Source: Halioglobus sp. (GTDB taxonomy: Bacteria > Pseudomonadota > Gammaproteobacteria > Pseudomonadales > Halieaceae). From it: 52,701 bases of DNA. The stretch covers positions 1 to 52,701 of the forward strand of contig JAGRIK010000013.1 of the NCBI GenBank assembly GCA_020443325.1, given 5' to 3'. The notes beneath the pieces are model-generated. The model was not told the origin of the DNA and made no database searches. It saw only the letters and a program-made list of their open reading frames with translations. Positions 34,610 through 43,940 of the stretch are shown piece after piece. A program made the position numbers and the translations under genes. Every line of letters starts with the position of its first letter. Position 1 is the stretch's first letter.

Positions 34610-35716
34610 ATGTCCATGGATTCACTGCTACCGATTACCGTTTACGGTTCCAGCATCTCTTACTTCACCGGGAAGCTGGAGAATTATTTTCGCATCAAGG
34701 GCGTTCCCTACGAACTGCGGGCCCTGACCGCACCCCATGGTATGAAGCTGGTGCAGCAGAATACCGGCTCCACACAGATGCCCGCGCTGCAGTTGGGCGA
34801 CGGGCGGTGGATGACCGACAGCACCGCCATTATCCAGTGGTTTGAAGCCGAATTCCCTGAGCCTGAAATCATACCGGGCGATCCGTTACAGCGTTTCTTC
34901 AGCCTGTTGCTGGAAGACTATGCCGATGAATGGCTGTGGCGCCCCGCGATGCACTACCGCTGGCATTACCCGCAAGGCGCGCGCTACGCCAGCGGCCACC
35001 TCGCCACGGAACTGGCTGCGGATGTGCCGGCGCCGCATTTTTTGAAGCGCTGGTCGATCACCCGCAGGCAACGTAATGGGTACACGACTGGCGATGGTAT
35101 CAGGCCGGACCAGGTAGCGGGTGTGGAAGCCATCTTTCACCGCACGCTGGAGCAACTGGAAGTAATATTCCGCGAACGTCCGTTTCTGTTGGGCGACAGG
35201 CCGAGCCTCGCCGACATCGCTTTCTCCGGGCCGTTCTATCGCCACTTCGCGCTGGATCCGGTACCGGCACAGACCGTGCGGCAGCAGGCACCCGCGGTGT
35301 GGGAATGGTCTGCACGCCTCGCGAATTGTGGGCACCGGGATGCAACGGGGTCACTGCTAAACGGGATTCCCGCGGACTGGGGGCCTTTGCTCAATGAGGT
35401 CGGCCAGCATTACCTGCCGTACCTGTGCGCGAATATCGACGCCGTGACAAATGGCCGGAAACGCTTTGACGCCGAAATCGGCGGTGTTTCCTACCGTGGT
35501 GCTCGCTGGTCGAAATATCGGGTCTGGTGCCTGCAGCGGTTGCGCGCGGAGTTCTCTGCGCTGCCCGGGCCACACCAGGAAGAAGCGCGCAACCTGCTGA
35601 TGCAGCACGATTGCTGGGAGCCACTCTGGCGGCACCAGCAGTTGCCTGTCGACGAGGCACTTTGCGCGCGGCTGCCCTTCTTCTGCGATGCCAAGATGAT
35701 CGATGTGTACGACTAG
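34610..35716 (+). CDS. Glutathione S-transferase family protein, extended
   Basis: 368 residues, longer than the usual 200-230. The N-terminal thioredoxin-like domain is YGSSISYFTGKLENYFRIKG, STQMPALQLGDGRWMTDSTA and IIQWFEAEFP, which includes the glutathione-binding Ser/Thr motif. The helical C-terminal domain has FLLGDRPSLADIAFSGPFYR (N-capping and hydrophobic staple region). A further 150 residues continue to the stop (RFDAEIGGVSYRGARWSKYR); their role is unknown. GGAGGGA precedes the ATG by about nine bases. It follows the channel gene by 25 bases and precedes ppc by 37. The substrate is not evident. Confidence 0.85.
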   Translation: MSMDSLLPITVYGSSISYFTGKLENYFRIKGVPYELRALTAPHGMKLVQQNTGSTQMPALQLGDGRWMTDSTAIIQWFEAEFPEPEIIPGDPLQRFFSLLLEDYADEWLWRPAMHYRWHYPQGARYASGHLATELAADVPAPHFLKRWSITRRQRNGYTTGDGIRPDQVAGVEAIFHRTLEQLEVIFRERPFLLGDRPSLADIAFSGPFYRHFALDPVPAQTVRQQAPAVWEWSARLANCGHRDATGSLLNGIPADWGPLLNEVGQHYLPYLCANIDAVTNGRKRFDAEIGGVSYRGARWSKYRVWCLQRLRAEFSALPGPHQEEARNLLMQHDCWEPLWRHQQLPVDEALCARLPFFCDAKMIDVYD

Positions 35717-35752
35717 CGCTAAAGAACGCTTCCAATCCGCCAAGGTGATGCC

Positions 35753-38380
35753 ATGAGTGACCAGCAATATTCCTCCCTGAGACAGAATGTCAGCATGCTT
35801 GGCCGCATTCTGGGTGACACCATGAGCAATGCCGCCGGCCCGGAATTCCTCGACAAGATCGAACAGATACGCACCCTGTCCAAATCCGCCCGCGCCGGTG
35901 ACGGCGACGACGAAGCGCGACTGAAAACGCTGTTACTGAGCCTGGACAGGGATGAACTGCTCCCCGTTGCCAGGGCGTTCAGCCAGTTTCTGAACCTCGC
36001 CAATATCGCCGACCAGCACCACAATATTTCCCGCGAGATGGACAAGGAGTATTCGGCGACAGAGACGCTGTCCGGCGTCTTCGAACTGCTGCGGAGCGAT
36101 GGCCGCAGCCCCGAAGAGATCGGTGCTGCGATCAGCGATCTCAGGATCGAACTGGTGCTGACCGCCCACCCCACGGAAATCACTCGTCGCACACTGATCC
36201 ACAAACACGGTGAAATCGATGCCTGTCTTGGCCAGATGGAACTGGCGGGACTCACGGAACGGGAGGAGTACGTCATACAACAGCGTTTGCGGGAATTGAT
36301 CGCCCAGATCTGGCACACCCACGATTTTCGCGATGAGCGGCCCACACCGATAGACGAGGCCAAATGGGGTTTTGCGGTCGTGGAGAACTCGCTGTGGGAT
36401 GCGATCCCGGAGTTCCTTCGCAGGCTGAACAACACGCTGGTTGATGTCACGGGGAAGGCATTGCCCGAGGAGGCCATGCCTCTCACCTTCGCCTCCTGGC
36501 TGGGCGGTGACCGCGACGGCAACCCGAACGTGACGGCGGTGGTCACCGAAGAGGTGTTGCTGCTCGGGCGCTGGCAAGCCGCAGCGCTCTACCTGAAAGA
36601 CCTGGAAACGCTGGTGGAAGAACTGTCCATGACAGCGAGCAACGATGCGCTGCGGGCTATGAGCGATAACACGCGGGAGCCCTATCGCGGCGTACTCAGG
36701 AAGTTGCGCGACAGGCTGCGCCTGACCCTGCGCGCGTTGACAGAACAGATCAATGAGCAGAAAGCGCCGCGCGACGACATCATCCTGCGCGAGGAAGAAT
36801 TGTGGCAGCCCGCCTACGCGTGCTACCAATCGCTGCTGGATTGCGGCATGGCCAATATCGCCAACGGCAAGTTGCTGGACCTGCTGAGGCGCATCAAGTG
36901 TTTTGGCGTAAACCTGGTGCGCCTGGATATTCGCCAGGACTCCGATCGCCATACCGAGGCGCTCAGTGAGCTGACACAGTTTCTGGGCCTCGGCGATTAC
37001 CAGCAATGGGACGAACAACAGAAGCAGGCGTTCCTGCTGGAAGAATTGGCCAGCAAACGCCCCCTGATACCCACCGACTGGCAGCCGGGTGACCAGGTCA
37101 GGGAGGTGCTTGCCACCTGCGCCGTGGTTGCCAGGCAACCACCCGGCGCACTGGGCTGTTATACCATTTCGATGGCGCGGCAAGCCTCGGATGTGCTGGC
37201 CGTGGAATTGTTGCTGAAAGCATCCGGATTGCGCACGCCACTTCCGGTGGTGCCCCTGTTTGAAACCCTGGATGACCTCAATCGCTCGGCGGTCGTGGTT
37301 GATCAACTGTTGTCGATTCCACAGTATCTCGACCATCTGCAGGGACGGATGATGGTGATGATAGGTTATTCGGATTCCTCCAAGGATGCGGGCATGCTGG
37401 CCGCATCGTGGGCGCAGTACACGGCACAGGAAGCACTGGTAAAACGGTGCAGCCAATCCGACATCAAACTCACGCTGTTCCACGGACGTGGCGGCACCAT
37501 AGGCCGCGGTGGGGCCCCAGCACATGCGGCACTGTTGTCCCAACCCCCGGGCTCGCTGGCCAATGGCCTGCGCGTCACCGAGCAGGGTGAGATGATCAGG
37601 ACCAAGCTGGGCCTGAAAGCAATGGCAATAAAAACACTGGCCCTGTATACCAGCGCCATACTGCAGGCCAACCTGAAGGAGCCGCCAACCCCGAAGCAGG
37701 CGTGGCGCGACGTAATGGACAACCTGTCCGCGAGCTCCTGCGATTACTACCGCGCCTATGTGCGCGACAACGAGGATTTCGTCAGCTATTTCCGCGAGGC
37801 CACACCCGAACAGGAGCTGGCCAAACTGCCCCTGGGCTCCAGGCCCGCCAGGCGCAAAGGCGGTGGGGGTATCGCGTCCCTGCGCGCGATTCCGTGGATT
37901 TTTGCATGGACCCAGAATCGCCTGATGCTGCCGGCCTGGCTGGGTGCGGGCCAGGCATTCAGGGATCTAATGACCGCCGGGGAAACCGCTACGCTAAAAG
38001 AGATGAGCAGCGACTGGCCGTTTTTTGCGACCCGCCTCTCGATGCTGGAAATGGTCTTTGCCAAGGCCGACAGCGGATTGTCGGCGTACTACGACCAGAA
38101 ACTGGTGTCGCAGCAATACCGCGAGATCGGCGAGCGGTTGCGCGCGCAACTGGCATCCGACATCGATGTTATCCTCGATCTTCTGGGTGAAACCGAGTTG
38201 CTACAACACCAGTCCTGGCCACGTGAATCCATACAGCTGCGGAATATTTATACAGACCCGTTGAACTTCCTGCAGGCTGAACTGCTGGAGCGAAACCGCA
38301 GGCAACAGGACGATACAATCGACCAGGCCATTATGGTGACCATTGCCGGTATAGCCGCGGGTATGCGCAATACCGGGTGA
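35753..38380 (+). CDS. ppc: Phosphoenolpyruvate carboxylase
   Basis: 875 residues, full length for the bacterial enzyme. It carboxylates phosphoenolpyruvate to oxaloacetate and so replenishes the TCA cycle. Signatures are VLTAHPTEITRRTLIH (catalytic His139), WLGGDRDGNPNVT, VRLDIRQDS, MIGYSDSSKDAGMLAASWAQ, the glycine loop FHGRGGTIGRGGAPAH and the conserved C-terminal end GMRNTG. The expected active-site residues appear intact. A terminator follows seven codons or less from the stop. Steroid and acyl-CoA degradation generate acetyl- and propionyl-CoA, so an anaplerotic enzyme nearby is sensible but probably coincidental. Confidence 0.97.
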   Translation: MSDQQYSSLRQNVSMLGRILGDTMSNAAGPEFLDKIEQIRTLSKSARAGDGDDEARLKTLLLSLDRDELLPVARAFSQFLNLANIADQHHNISREMDKEYSATETLSGVFELLRSDGRSPEEIGAAISDLRIELVLTAHPTEITRRTLIHKHGEIDACLGQMELAGLTEREEYVIQQRLRELIAQIWHTHDFRDERPTPIDEAKWGFAVVENSLWDAIPEFLRRLNNTLVDVTGKALPEEAMPLTFASWLGGDRDGNPNVTAVVTEEVLLLGRWQAAALYLKDLETLVEELSMTASNDALRAMSDNTREPYRGVLRKLRDRLRLTLRALTEQINEQKAPRDDIILREEELWQPAYACYQSLLDCGMANIANGKLLDLLRRIKCFGVNLVRLDIRQDSDRHTEALSELTQFLGLGDYQQWDEQQKQAFLLEELASKRPLIPTDWQPGDQVREVLATCAVVARQPPGALGCYTISMARQASDVLAVELLLKASGLRTPLPVVPLFETLDDLNRSAVVVDQLLSIPQYLDHLQGRMMVMIGYSDSSKDAGMLAASWAQYTAQEALVKRCSQSDIKLTLFHGRGGTIGRGGAPAHAALLSQPPGSLANGLRVTEQGEMIRTKLGLKAMAIKTLALYTSAILQANLKEPPTPKQAWRDVMDNLSASSCDYYRAYVRDNEDFVSYFREATPEQELAKLPLGSRPARRKGGGGIASLRAIPWIFAWTQNRLMLPAWLGAGQAFRDLMTAGETATLKEMSSDWPFFATRLSMLEMVFAKADSGLSAYYDQKLVSQQYREIGERLRAQLASDIDVILDLLGETELLQHQSWPRESIQLRNIYTDPLNFLQAELLERNRRQQDDTIDQAIMVTIAGIAAGMRNTG

Positions 38381-38381
38381 G

Positions 38382-38399
38382 CGCAGGCCCTGCGTTTTC
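38382..38399 (+). terminator. Rho-independent terminator of ppc
   Basis: CGCAG-GCC-CTGCG forms a five-base-pair GC stem followed by TTTTC directly after the ppc stop. The stem is short, so efficiency is uncertain. The next gene is convergent. Confidence 0.6.
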
Positions 38400-38456
38400 T
38401 GTGACAGGAGTATGCGGCCATGCTTTTTTCCAACCGTGTACTCGTTGTTTTATTTG

Positions 38457-39104
38457 CTAGGGGTAACAAGCGCTCACTTGAAACACCTGCTCAGGCGCCA
38501 ACACCGGACTATGACTGGCGCTGACCAGTTCCAGGGACACCTCATCGCCATAGACGCCATAGCCGATGGCCCGGTTGACATGTTTCAGGGCCGCATCCTG
38601 CATATCGCCGGATGCCGCAGAGGGCGCCACCAGCCTGGACAGCAGGCTTTGCTTGATTTCATTGACTCTCGCAAGCGAGACGACGGATACATCCCCATAG
38701 TGCACAGAATACACATACGCCACGCCGGAGCGGGGATAGTTTACATCCTCATTAGTCAGCACGATGACAAAGGCATTTTCCGCCTGCAATTGCTCTGCAA
38801 CTTCCAGGCCCACACCCGCCAGGAAGGAGGCATCGTACTGGTTGCCATCGGGCATCAGCATCTCATCACCCTTTTCCACTGCCGTGGAAACCACAACATC
38901 GGTGTTATGCTGTTTCTCCAGTTTTTCTTCCAGTGCGCTGACAAACTGAGGCGGAAGGCCCGTCATTGGAATAATAACGATGCTCCTGGAAGCCGTGGCA
39001 CTCGACTGGCTACCTGATGGAGCCGAAAGTGAAAGGTACTCTCTCGCCGTCACCAGCGTCACGACGACTACCGCTATAGATAAAACAGCCTTCCATGCGT
39101 TCAT
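38457..39104 (-). CDS. Exported protein of unknown function, weakly archaemetzincin-like
   Basis: 215 residues. Residues 6-21 (AVLSIAVVVVTLVTAR) are a signal anchor. The mid part (SIVIIPMTGLPPQFVSALEE, KHNTDVVVSTAV, NQYDASFLAGVGLEVAEQLQ, AFVIVLTNEDVNY, VYSVHYGDVSVVSLARVN) recalls the layout that precedes the catalytic site in archaemetzincin-type peptidases, but the HEXXH motif is absent. The C-terminal part has KHVNRAIGYGVYGDE where a catalytic helix might lie. AAGGAC is a ribosome site. I do not assign a function. It is convergent with ppc and upstream of a large inverted repeat. Confidence 0.6.
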   Translation of the reverse strand: MNAWKAVLSIAVVVVTLVTAREYLSLSAPSGSQSSATASRSIVIIPMTGLPPQFVSALEEKLEKQHNTDVVVSTAVEKGDEMLMPDGNQYDASFLAGVGLEVAEQLQAENAFVIVLTNEDVNYPRSGVAYVYSVHYGDVSVVSLARVNEIKQSLLSRLVAPSAASGDMQDAALKHVNRAIGYGVYGDEVSLELVSASHSPVLAPEQVFQVSACYP

Positions 39105-39432
39105 GTCCTTGTCGCCCTATTCTTTCCGTGAACTGACGTAGTTGGCAGATGCCGTAACCAATCATTCTAGGCGTCTGGCTAAAGGGTGTCTACCGCACAA
39201 CACGTGCCTGCACAGGAAAGCTAGACCAGTTGCAGACTAGAGTAGATTACTGAGAGAAGAATGGTAGATACCTAAGAGCTGATGGGCACTGAGGCGGAAA
39301 ATTGAATGCGCTATGGGTGGGACTGTGCGAGGCAGGACGCCGAGCTCAAGCCCCCATGGATGGGTTTACGGCGGGTCCCACCCATAGCACATTCAATTTT
39401 CCGCCGTCTAGAATCGAGAAACAAATGCCATT
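39105..39432. other. Intergenic region with inverted repeat
   Basis: These 328 bases separate the small exported protein from the acyl-CoA ligase, both leftward. The right half is filled by the inverted repeat described next. The left part (39105-39290) shows no reading frame, promoter or RNA I can support. Confidence 0.5.
39293..39405. repeat. Large inverted repeat with nested interior hairpin
   Basis: Arms 39293-39323 and 39375-39405 complement over 31 bases with one mismatch and end inward in GGGAC/GTCCC, like the repeat at 23845. The interior contains GCCG/CGGC (39339-39342 with 39369-39372) around AAGCCC/GGGTTT (39348-39353 with 39362-39367), capped by a CCATGG loop. The arm sequences are unrelated to those of the first element. 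It lies 28 bases after the stop of the acyl-CoA ligase gene and could act as its terminator. Confidence 0.85.
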
Positions 39433-41064
39433 CTACTCAGGAAAAGAATAGTCCTTGAACATCTCTCGTAACTGCACCTTTTGAATCTTACCCGTCGCGG
39501 TATGCGGCAACTCATCAACAAATACAACAGCCTCGGGCGTCCACCACTTGGCAATTCTGCCGTCGAACCAGGCCAGCATTTCCTCGGCAGTGAGATCCTG
39601 GCCCTGCGGGCCTCGCACCACAATTAACAGTGGCCGTTCACTCCACTTGGGGTGGTAGTGCCCGATGACTGCCGCCTCTGCTACTTTGGGATGATCGGTG
39701 GCGGCGTTCTCCACTTCGATGGAGGAAATCCATTCGCCACCGGACTTGATCACGTCCTTGGTGCGATCGGTTATCGCCATATAGCCGTCTGCATCGATGG
39801 TGGCGACGTCGCCGGTTTCAAACCATCCCTCCTCCCGGGAGTGGGCATCAGAACCGTCCAGCTTGAAATAACTGGAGCACACCCAGGGGCCACGCACCAT
39901 CAGCGAGCCGAAGGCCACACCATCCCACGGCAATTCTGCGCCATTATCGTCGACGATTTTCATTTCCACGCCAAAAATCGGTCGGCCGCCTTTCAGGCGT
40001 ATTTTCGCAAACGCCTGATCGCTGTATTTTTCGCGTTCGGAACCGCTGGCATTAGCGGTGCCCAGCGGGCTCATCTCCGTCATGCCCCAGCCGACCCGCG
40101 TCTCCACGCCATAACCGTCGAAATCTTCCATTATCGATAACGGACAGGCGGCGCCGCCCACCACGATCTGCTGCAGTGAATCGACCCGCTCGCCCGTGGC
40201 CTTCAGGTGCGCGAGCACACCCAGCCACACGGTTGGCACACCGGCTGACAGCGTCACCTTCTCCTCGTTGATAAGATTGCAAAGCGTTTTACCATCGCCC
40301 ATTTTGCTGCCGGGGAAGACCAGTTTGGCGCCCGCCATCGGGCAGGAATAGGGATTGCCCCAGGCATTGACGTGAAACATTGGCACAATGGGCATCACCA
40401 CATCGCTGCGCGAAATTGCCAGCGCATCGGGCATCATGGTCGCGTAGGCGTGCAGCATGGTCGAACGATGGGAATACAGGACGCCCTTGGGGTTTCCCGT
40501 GGTACCCGAGGTATAGCACAGCGCACAGGCGGAGTTTTCATCCAACTGCGGCCACTGGAACGTGCTGCTTCCCGACGCAACCAGCGTCTCATAACAGACC
40601 GCATTGGGCAGGCTGGTGGCTGGCATGCGCTCTTCGCTCGCCATAATCACCCAGCCTTTCACTGTGGGACATTGCGCTGCCAATCCTTCTACCAGGGGCA
40701 GAAAGTCCGGGTCCAGGAAAACATAACGGTCCTCTGCGTGGTTGATAATGAAAACCAGTTGTTCCGGAAACAGTCGCGGGTTAATCGTATGGCAGACGTA
40801 GCCACTGCACGCGGAGGCATAATAGGTTTCAAAGTGCCGGTAGTCATTCCACGCCAGTGTGGCGATGCGGTCACTCTGCGCCAGGCCCCAGTGCGACATG
40901 GCATCGGCGAGCTGTCGCGCACGCGCGAATGCCTCCCGGTAGGTATAGCGGTGACGCGGGTTTTCGGCTGTGACTGAGACGATTTCGGCGTTGCCGTTGA
41001 CGCGCTCTGCGTGTTCAACAATTGACGAAATTGTCAGCTGTTGGTTCATCATCAAACCATTCAT
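39433..41064 (-). CDS. Fatty acyl-CoA synthetase (AMP-binding, AlkK-like)
   Basis: 543 residues. The adenylate-forming motifs are ALCYTSGTTGNPKGVLYSHR, MFHVNAWGNPYSCPMAGAKL, VGWGMTEMSPLGTANASG, the hinge TGDVATIDADGYMAITDRTK, GGEWISSIEVENAATDHPKV, and the catalytic Lys in TATGKIQK near the end. It resembles AlkK/medium-chain fatty acid ligases. GGAG lies about ten bases before the ATG. It follows the metallo-beta-lactamase-fold gene by about 78 bases and fabV beyond it, on the same strand, and is likely in one operon. The substrate is probably a medium or long fatty acid. Confidence 0.9.
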   Translation of the reverse strand: MNGLMMNQQLTISSIVEHAERVNGNAEIVSVTAENPRHRYTYREAFARARQLADAMSHWGLAQSDRIATLAWNDYRHFETYYASACSGYVCHTINPRLFPEQLVFIINHAEDRYVFLDPDFLPLVEGLAAQCPTVKGWVIMASEERMPATSLPNAVCYETLVASGSSTFQWPQLDENSACALCYTSGTTGNPKGVLYSHRSTMLHAYATMMPDALAISRSDVVMPIVPMFHVNAWGNPYSCPMAGAKLVFPGSKMGDGKTLCNLINEEKVTLSAGVPTVWLGVLAHLKATGERVDSLQQIVVGGAACPLSIMEDFDGYGVETRVGWGMTEMSPLGTANASGSEREKYSDQAFAKIRLKGGRPIFGVEMKIVDDNGAELPWDGVAFGSLMVRGPWVCSSYFKLDGSDAHSREEGWFETGDVATIDADGYMAITDRTKDVIKSGGEWISSIEVENAATDHPKVAEAAVIGHYHPKWSERPLLIVVRGPQGQDLTAEEMLAWFDGRIAKWWTPEAVVFVDELPHTATGKIQKVQLREMFKDYSFPE

Positions 41065-41141
41065 CGATACGGTACTCCAACCTTATTGTTAGTGTTGCGC
41101 GCCCCTGCAGTGGGCGATGTAAGAGTGTGTTCGGTACCGCT

Positions 41142-41978
41142 TCAGCGATCCGACATCTCCCACGTCTCATCCGACTCATGCAACTGCGCGCGCGTTTCAT
41201 GCTGCAATTTAATCAGGTGCGCGGACAGCGACAGTTTTGCCATCTTGTGCAGACTGGTGCTGACATCATCGTAAACCACCTTGACCAGGTCATCCAAAGA
41301 CGCTCGTCCGGTCCTGCGCAGACCGTCGACGACTTTCTGTTCGCGCTGTAAGCGGTGTTTGACCAGCCAATCCACCGCCGCGATCGGCTCCGCCATCACA
41401 TCACCGTGACCGGGCGCTATAAATTTTAGCGGATAGTCCAACAGTAGTTGCAGCGACTCGATATACGCTTTCATATCACCGCTGGGAGGAATGATCACCA
41501 CCGTAGAGCCATTCATAATATGGTCGCCGGCGAACAGCATGGCCTCTTCCTCAAGAAAGTAGCAGTAGTGATTGCCGACATGACCGGGGGTGTGGACTGC
41601 GCGCAGGGTAAATTCGCCGGTCGCCAACACGTGGTCGTGCTGCACTTCCAGTGTGGGTTTGAATGTGTTGTCCTGGAACATGTCATCGGGTGGCGATGCG
41701 CCGATAACCTGCGCACCAGTGGCTTCCGCTATCGCCTGCCAGGCGGGTGAGTGATCCGGGTGAGTGTGGGTGCAGACGATCCAGCGAATCCGGTCCCCCG
41801 CCGCCGCAAGAATCGCATCGATATGGGAGGGAATCGCGGGGCCGGGGTCCAGTACCGCGACCTCTTCATTGCCGAGCAGGTAGGTATTGGTTCCCGGGCC
41901 CGTCATCACACCGGGATTGGGCGCCACCAATCGCCGCACATGGGGATTGAGCCGAAAGGGTACGCCGGGATCAAACAT
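41142..41978 (-). CDS. Metallo-beta-lactamase fold hydrolase
   Basis: 278 residues. The dinuclear zinc motif is HTHPDH (71-76). NPGVMTGPGTNTYLLGNEEV leads in, the second ligand group is HTPGHVGNHYCYF, and ALLFAGDH-like MLFAGDHIMNGSTVVI and IAPGHGDVMAEPI follow. The layout is close to the LACTB2/MBLAC2-type hydrolases that include thioesterases and ribonucleases. The gene begins four bases after the fabV stop, so a thioesterase or related lipid role is plausible by association. The real substrate is unknown. No signal peptide. Confidence 0.88.
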   Translation of the reverse strand: MFDPGVPFRLNPHVRRLVAPNPGVMTGPGTNTYLLGNEEVAVLDPGPAIPSHIDAILAAAGDRIRWIVCTHTHPDHSPAWQAIAEATGAQVIGASPPDDMFQDNTFKPTLEVQHDHVLATGEFTLRAVHTPGHVGNHYCYFLEEEAMLFAGDHIMNGSTVVIIPPSGDMKAYIESLQLLLDYPLKFIAPGHGDVMAEPIAAVDWLVKHRLQREQKVVDGLRRTGRASLDDLVKVVYDDVSTSLHKMAKLSLSAHLIKLQHETRAQLHESDETWEMSDR

Positions 41979-41982
41979 ACGC

Positions 41983-43173
41983 TCAGACCATATTCGCGAT
42001 TGTCACTTCGGGGTTGACCTCGGCGTCGTAATCGACACCGTCCACCTCGAAGCCGAACAGTTGCAGGAACTCGCGCTTGTAGCCGACAAAATCTGACAGC
42101 TGGTGCAAGGTATCGGTATTGATCTGCTCCCACAAATCCCCAACCGCTGACTGTATCGCCGGATCAAGTTCCTTGCCATCGGCGCGCAGGCGGCCTTCAT
42201 CGTCCATCTGCGGCGTTGCGTTGTAGAGGGAATCCCGGAACAACCCGTCGATCTGTTCTATACAGCCCTCGTGAATACCCCGCTCTTTCATCACCTTGAA
42301 CAACAGCGCGAGGTAGATGGGCATCGCCGGAATCGCAGCGCTGGCTTGCGTGACAACCGCCTTGAGCACGGAGACGCGCGCATCCCCGCCTTTTGCCGCC
42401 AGGCGCTCGCGAATGCCAATGACGCGTTTATCCAAATCCTTCTTGGCCGCGCCGATAGTGCCGTGCCAGTAGATGTCCCAGGTGAGCTTTTCGCCGATAT
42501 AGGTATACGCCGTGGTTTTTGCCCCGTCTGCCAACACACCGGCATCATCCAGCGCATCGATCCACATCTGCCAGTCCTCTCCACCCATCACCGCCACGGT
42601 GTTATCAATTTCTTCCTGCGTGGCCGCCTCAAGATGAAAATCCTGCACCTCTTCCTTGTCGGTGTTGACGCCTTTTTGCGTGGCATCGCCGCCTATCGGC
42701 TTGAGTGTGGAGTTGTGCACGACTCCGGTGACCGGGTGTTGTCGGCGCGGCGAGGCCAGGCTGTAAACGACAAGATCGACCTGCCCCAGGTCGGCCTTGA
42801 TGGTATCGATAGTCTTCTGTTTGATCTCGTCACTGAAGGCATCGCCGTTGATGCTTTTGGCGTACAAACCCTCGGCTTCGGCGTATTTGTGAAAAGCGGC
42901 GGAGTTGTACCAACCCGCAGTGCCGGGTTTTTTCTCGGTGCCCTCTTTTTCAAAGAAGACGCCCAGCGTTGCAGCACCACAGCCGAACGCCGCAGTGATC
43001 CGCGACGACAGGCCATAGCCTGTGGATGCGCCTATCACCAGCACGCGTTTCGGGCCATTCTCGATACTCCCCCTGCCTTTGACATAATCGATCTGCCGCT
43101 TGACGTTGGCCTCGCAACCGGTGGGGTGAGTGGTTATGCAAAGGAATCCGCGTACACGTGGTTTTATAATCAT
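41983..43173 (-). CDS. fabV: FabV trans-2-enoyl-ACP/CoA reductase
   Basis: 396 residues. NADH-dependent enoyl reductase of fatty acid synthesis, the FabI-independent type found in Vibrio and Pseudomonas and known to resist triclosan. It starts with the family [20 protein letters not shown], has the Rossmann loop [36 protein letters not shown], and the Tyr-x8-Lys catalytic set Y235 to K244 ([13 protein letters not shown]). Length and ends are normal. It is probably the first gene of an operon with the metallo-beta-lactamase-fold hydrolase and the acyl-CoA ligase. Confidence 0.96.
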   Translation of the reverse strand: MIIKPRVRGFLCITTHPTGCEANVKRQIDYVKGRGSIENGPKRVLVIGASTGYGLSSRITAAFGCGAATLGVFFEKEGTEKKPGTAGWYNSAAFHKYAEAEGLYAKSINGDAFSDEIKQKTIDTIKADLGQVDLVVYSLASPRRQHPVTGVVHNSTLKPIGGDATQKGVNTDKEEVQDFHLEAATQEEIDNTVAVMGGEDWQMWIDALDDAGVLADGAKTTAYTYIGEKLTWDIYWHGTIGAAKKDLDKRVIGIRERLAAKGGDARVSVLKAVVTQASAAIPAMPIYLALLFKVMKERGIHEGCIEQIDGLFRDSLYNATPQMDDEGRLRADGKELDPAIQSAVGDLWEQINTDTLHQLSDFVGYKREFLQLFGFEVDGVDYDAEVNPEVTIANMV

Positions 43174-43361
43174 TGCCTGAACTGTCCTGATAGGTGTATC
43201 GATGTCGGTGCCGGCACCATCCGCCAGGCCCCTCGGAGAGGCGGAAGTTTAACATACCGGTCGCGTACTACCGCAAGTTGTGCTGAGGCCCTGTTCTTGT
43301 GTTCGGTGCTCACTTAACGTTCAATAGCAAGCCCCTGTCGCCAACACCGCCTTGCACTCCC

Positions 43362-43940
43362 ATGCCTGACTCCCCACTTCGCTATAACACGCCACCCGCC
43401 TGGACAGAGGCAGTACTGTCCGATTTCGACAGTTTCCTGCTGGATCACGCGACCGCCGAAAAGAAGGCGTCGGGGATGGCGATCTCCATGCTATCGCACT
43501 ATCCGGACCGCATTGAGCTGGTCAGCGCAATGGCAGACCTGGCGATAGAGGAACTGACGCATTACCGCGAGGTATTGAAATGGATACACCAGCGCGGGCT
43601 GGTGACCGGGCCGGACCAGAAGGACCCCTACGTGGTGGCGTTTCGCACGTCGATTCGCCAGGGCCGGGACGTGTACCTGCTGGATCGCCTGCTGACCGCG
43701 AGTATTATTGAGGCGCGCGGTGCGGAGCGTTTTGCGCTGGTAGCGGCGGCACTGGACGCCGGCCCCCTGAAAAAATTCTACCAGTCCATTGCGCGTTCCG
43801 AGGAACGCCACTTCGAACTGTTCCTTGCGCTGGCCCAAAAATACATCGCGCCCGATGTGATAGAGCGGCGCTGGGATGAACTACTGGACATCGAGGCGGC
43901 GCTGGTCGCCGACCTGCCTGTACGCGCTGCACTGCACTGA
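43362..43940 (+). CDS. miaE: tRNA 2-methylthio-N6-isopentenyladenosine-37 hydroxylase MiaE
   Basis: 192 residues from ATG 43362; an upstream in-frame start adds 21 residues that are not family-like. Non-heme diiron monooxygenase that hydroxylates ms2i6A37 in tRNA. The ferritin-like ligands fit EKKASGMAISMLSHYPD, EELTHYREVLKWIHQRGL, ASIIEARGAERFALVAAALD and RSEERHFELFLALAQKY. The next gene starts within its TGA (ATG shares the last base), so the two are coupled. The preceding gene fabV is divergent. Confidence 0.94.
   Translation: MPDSPLRYNTPPAWTEAVLSDFDSFLLDHATAEKKASGMAISMLSHYPDRIELVSAMADLAIEELTHYREVLKWIHQRGLVTGPDQKDPYVVAFRTSIRQGRDVYLLDRLLTASIIEARGAERFALVAAALDAGPLKKFYQSIARSEERHFELFLALAQKYIAPDVIERRWDELLDIEAALVADLPVRAALH

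Noticed and set aside
35933-37543. 536-codon antisense frame inside ppc
   Set aside because: It is antisense to an intact, well-conserved phosphoenolpyruvate carboxylase.
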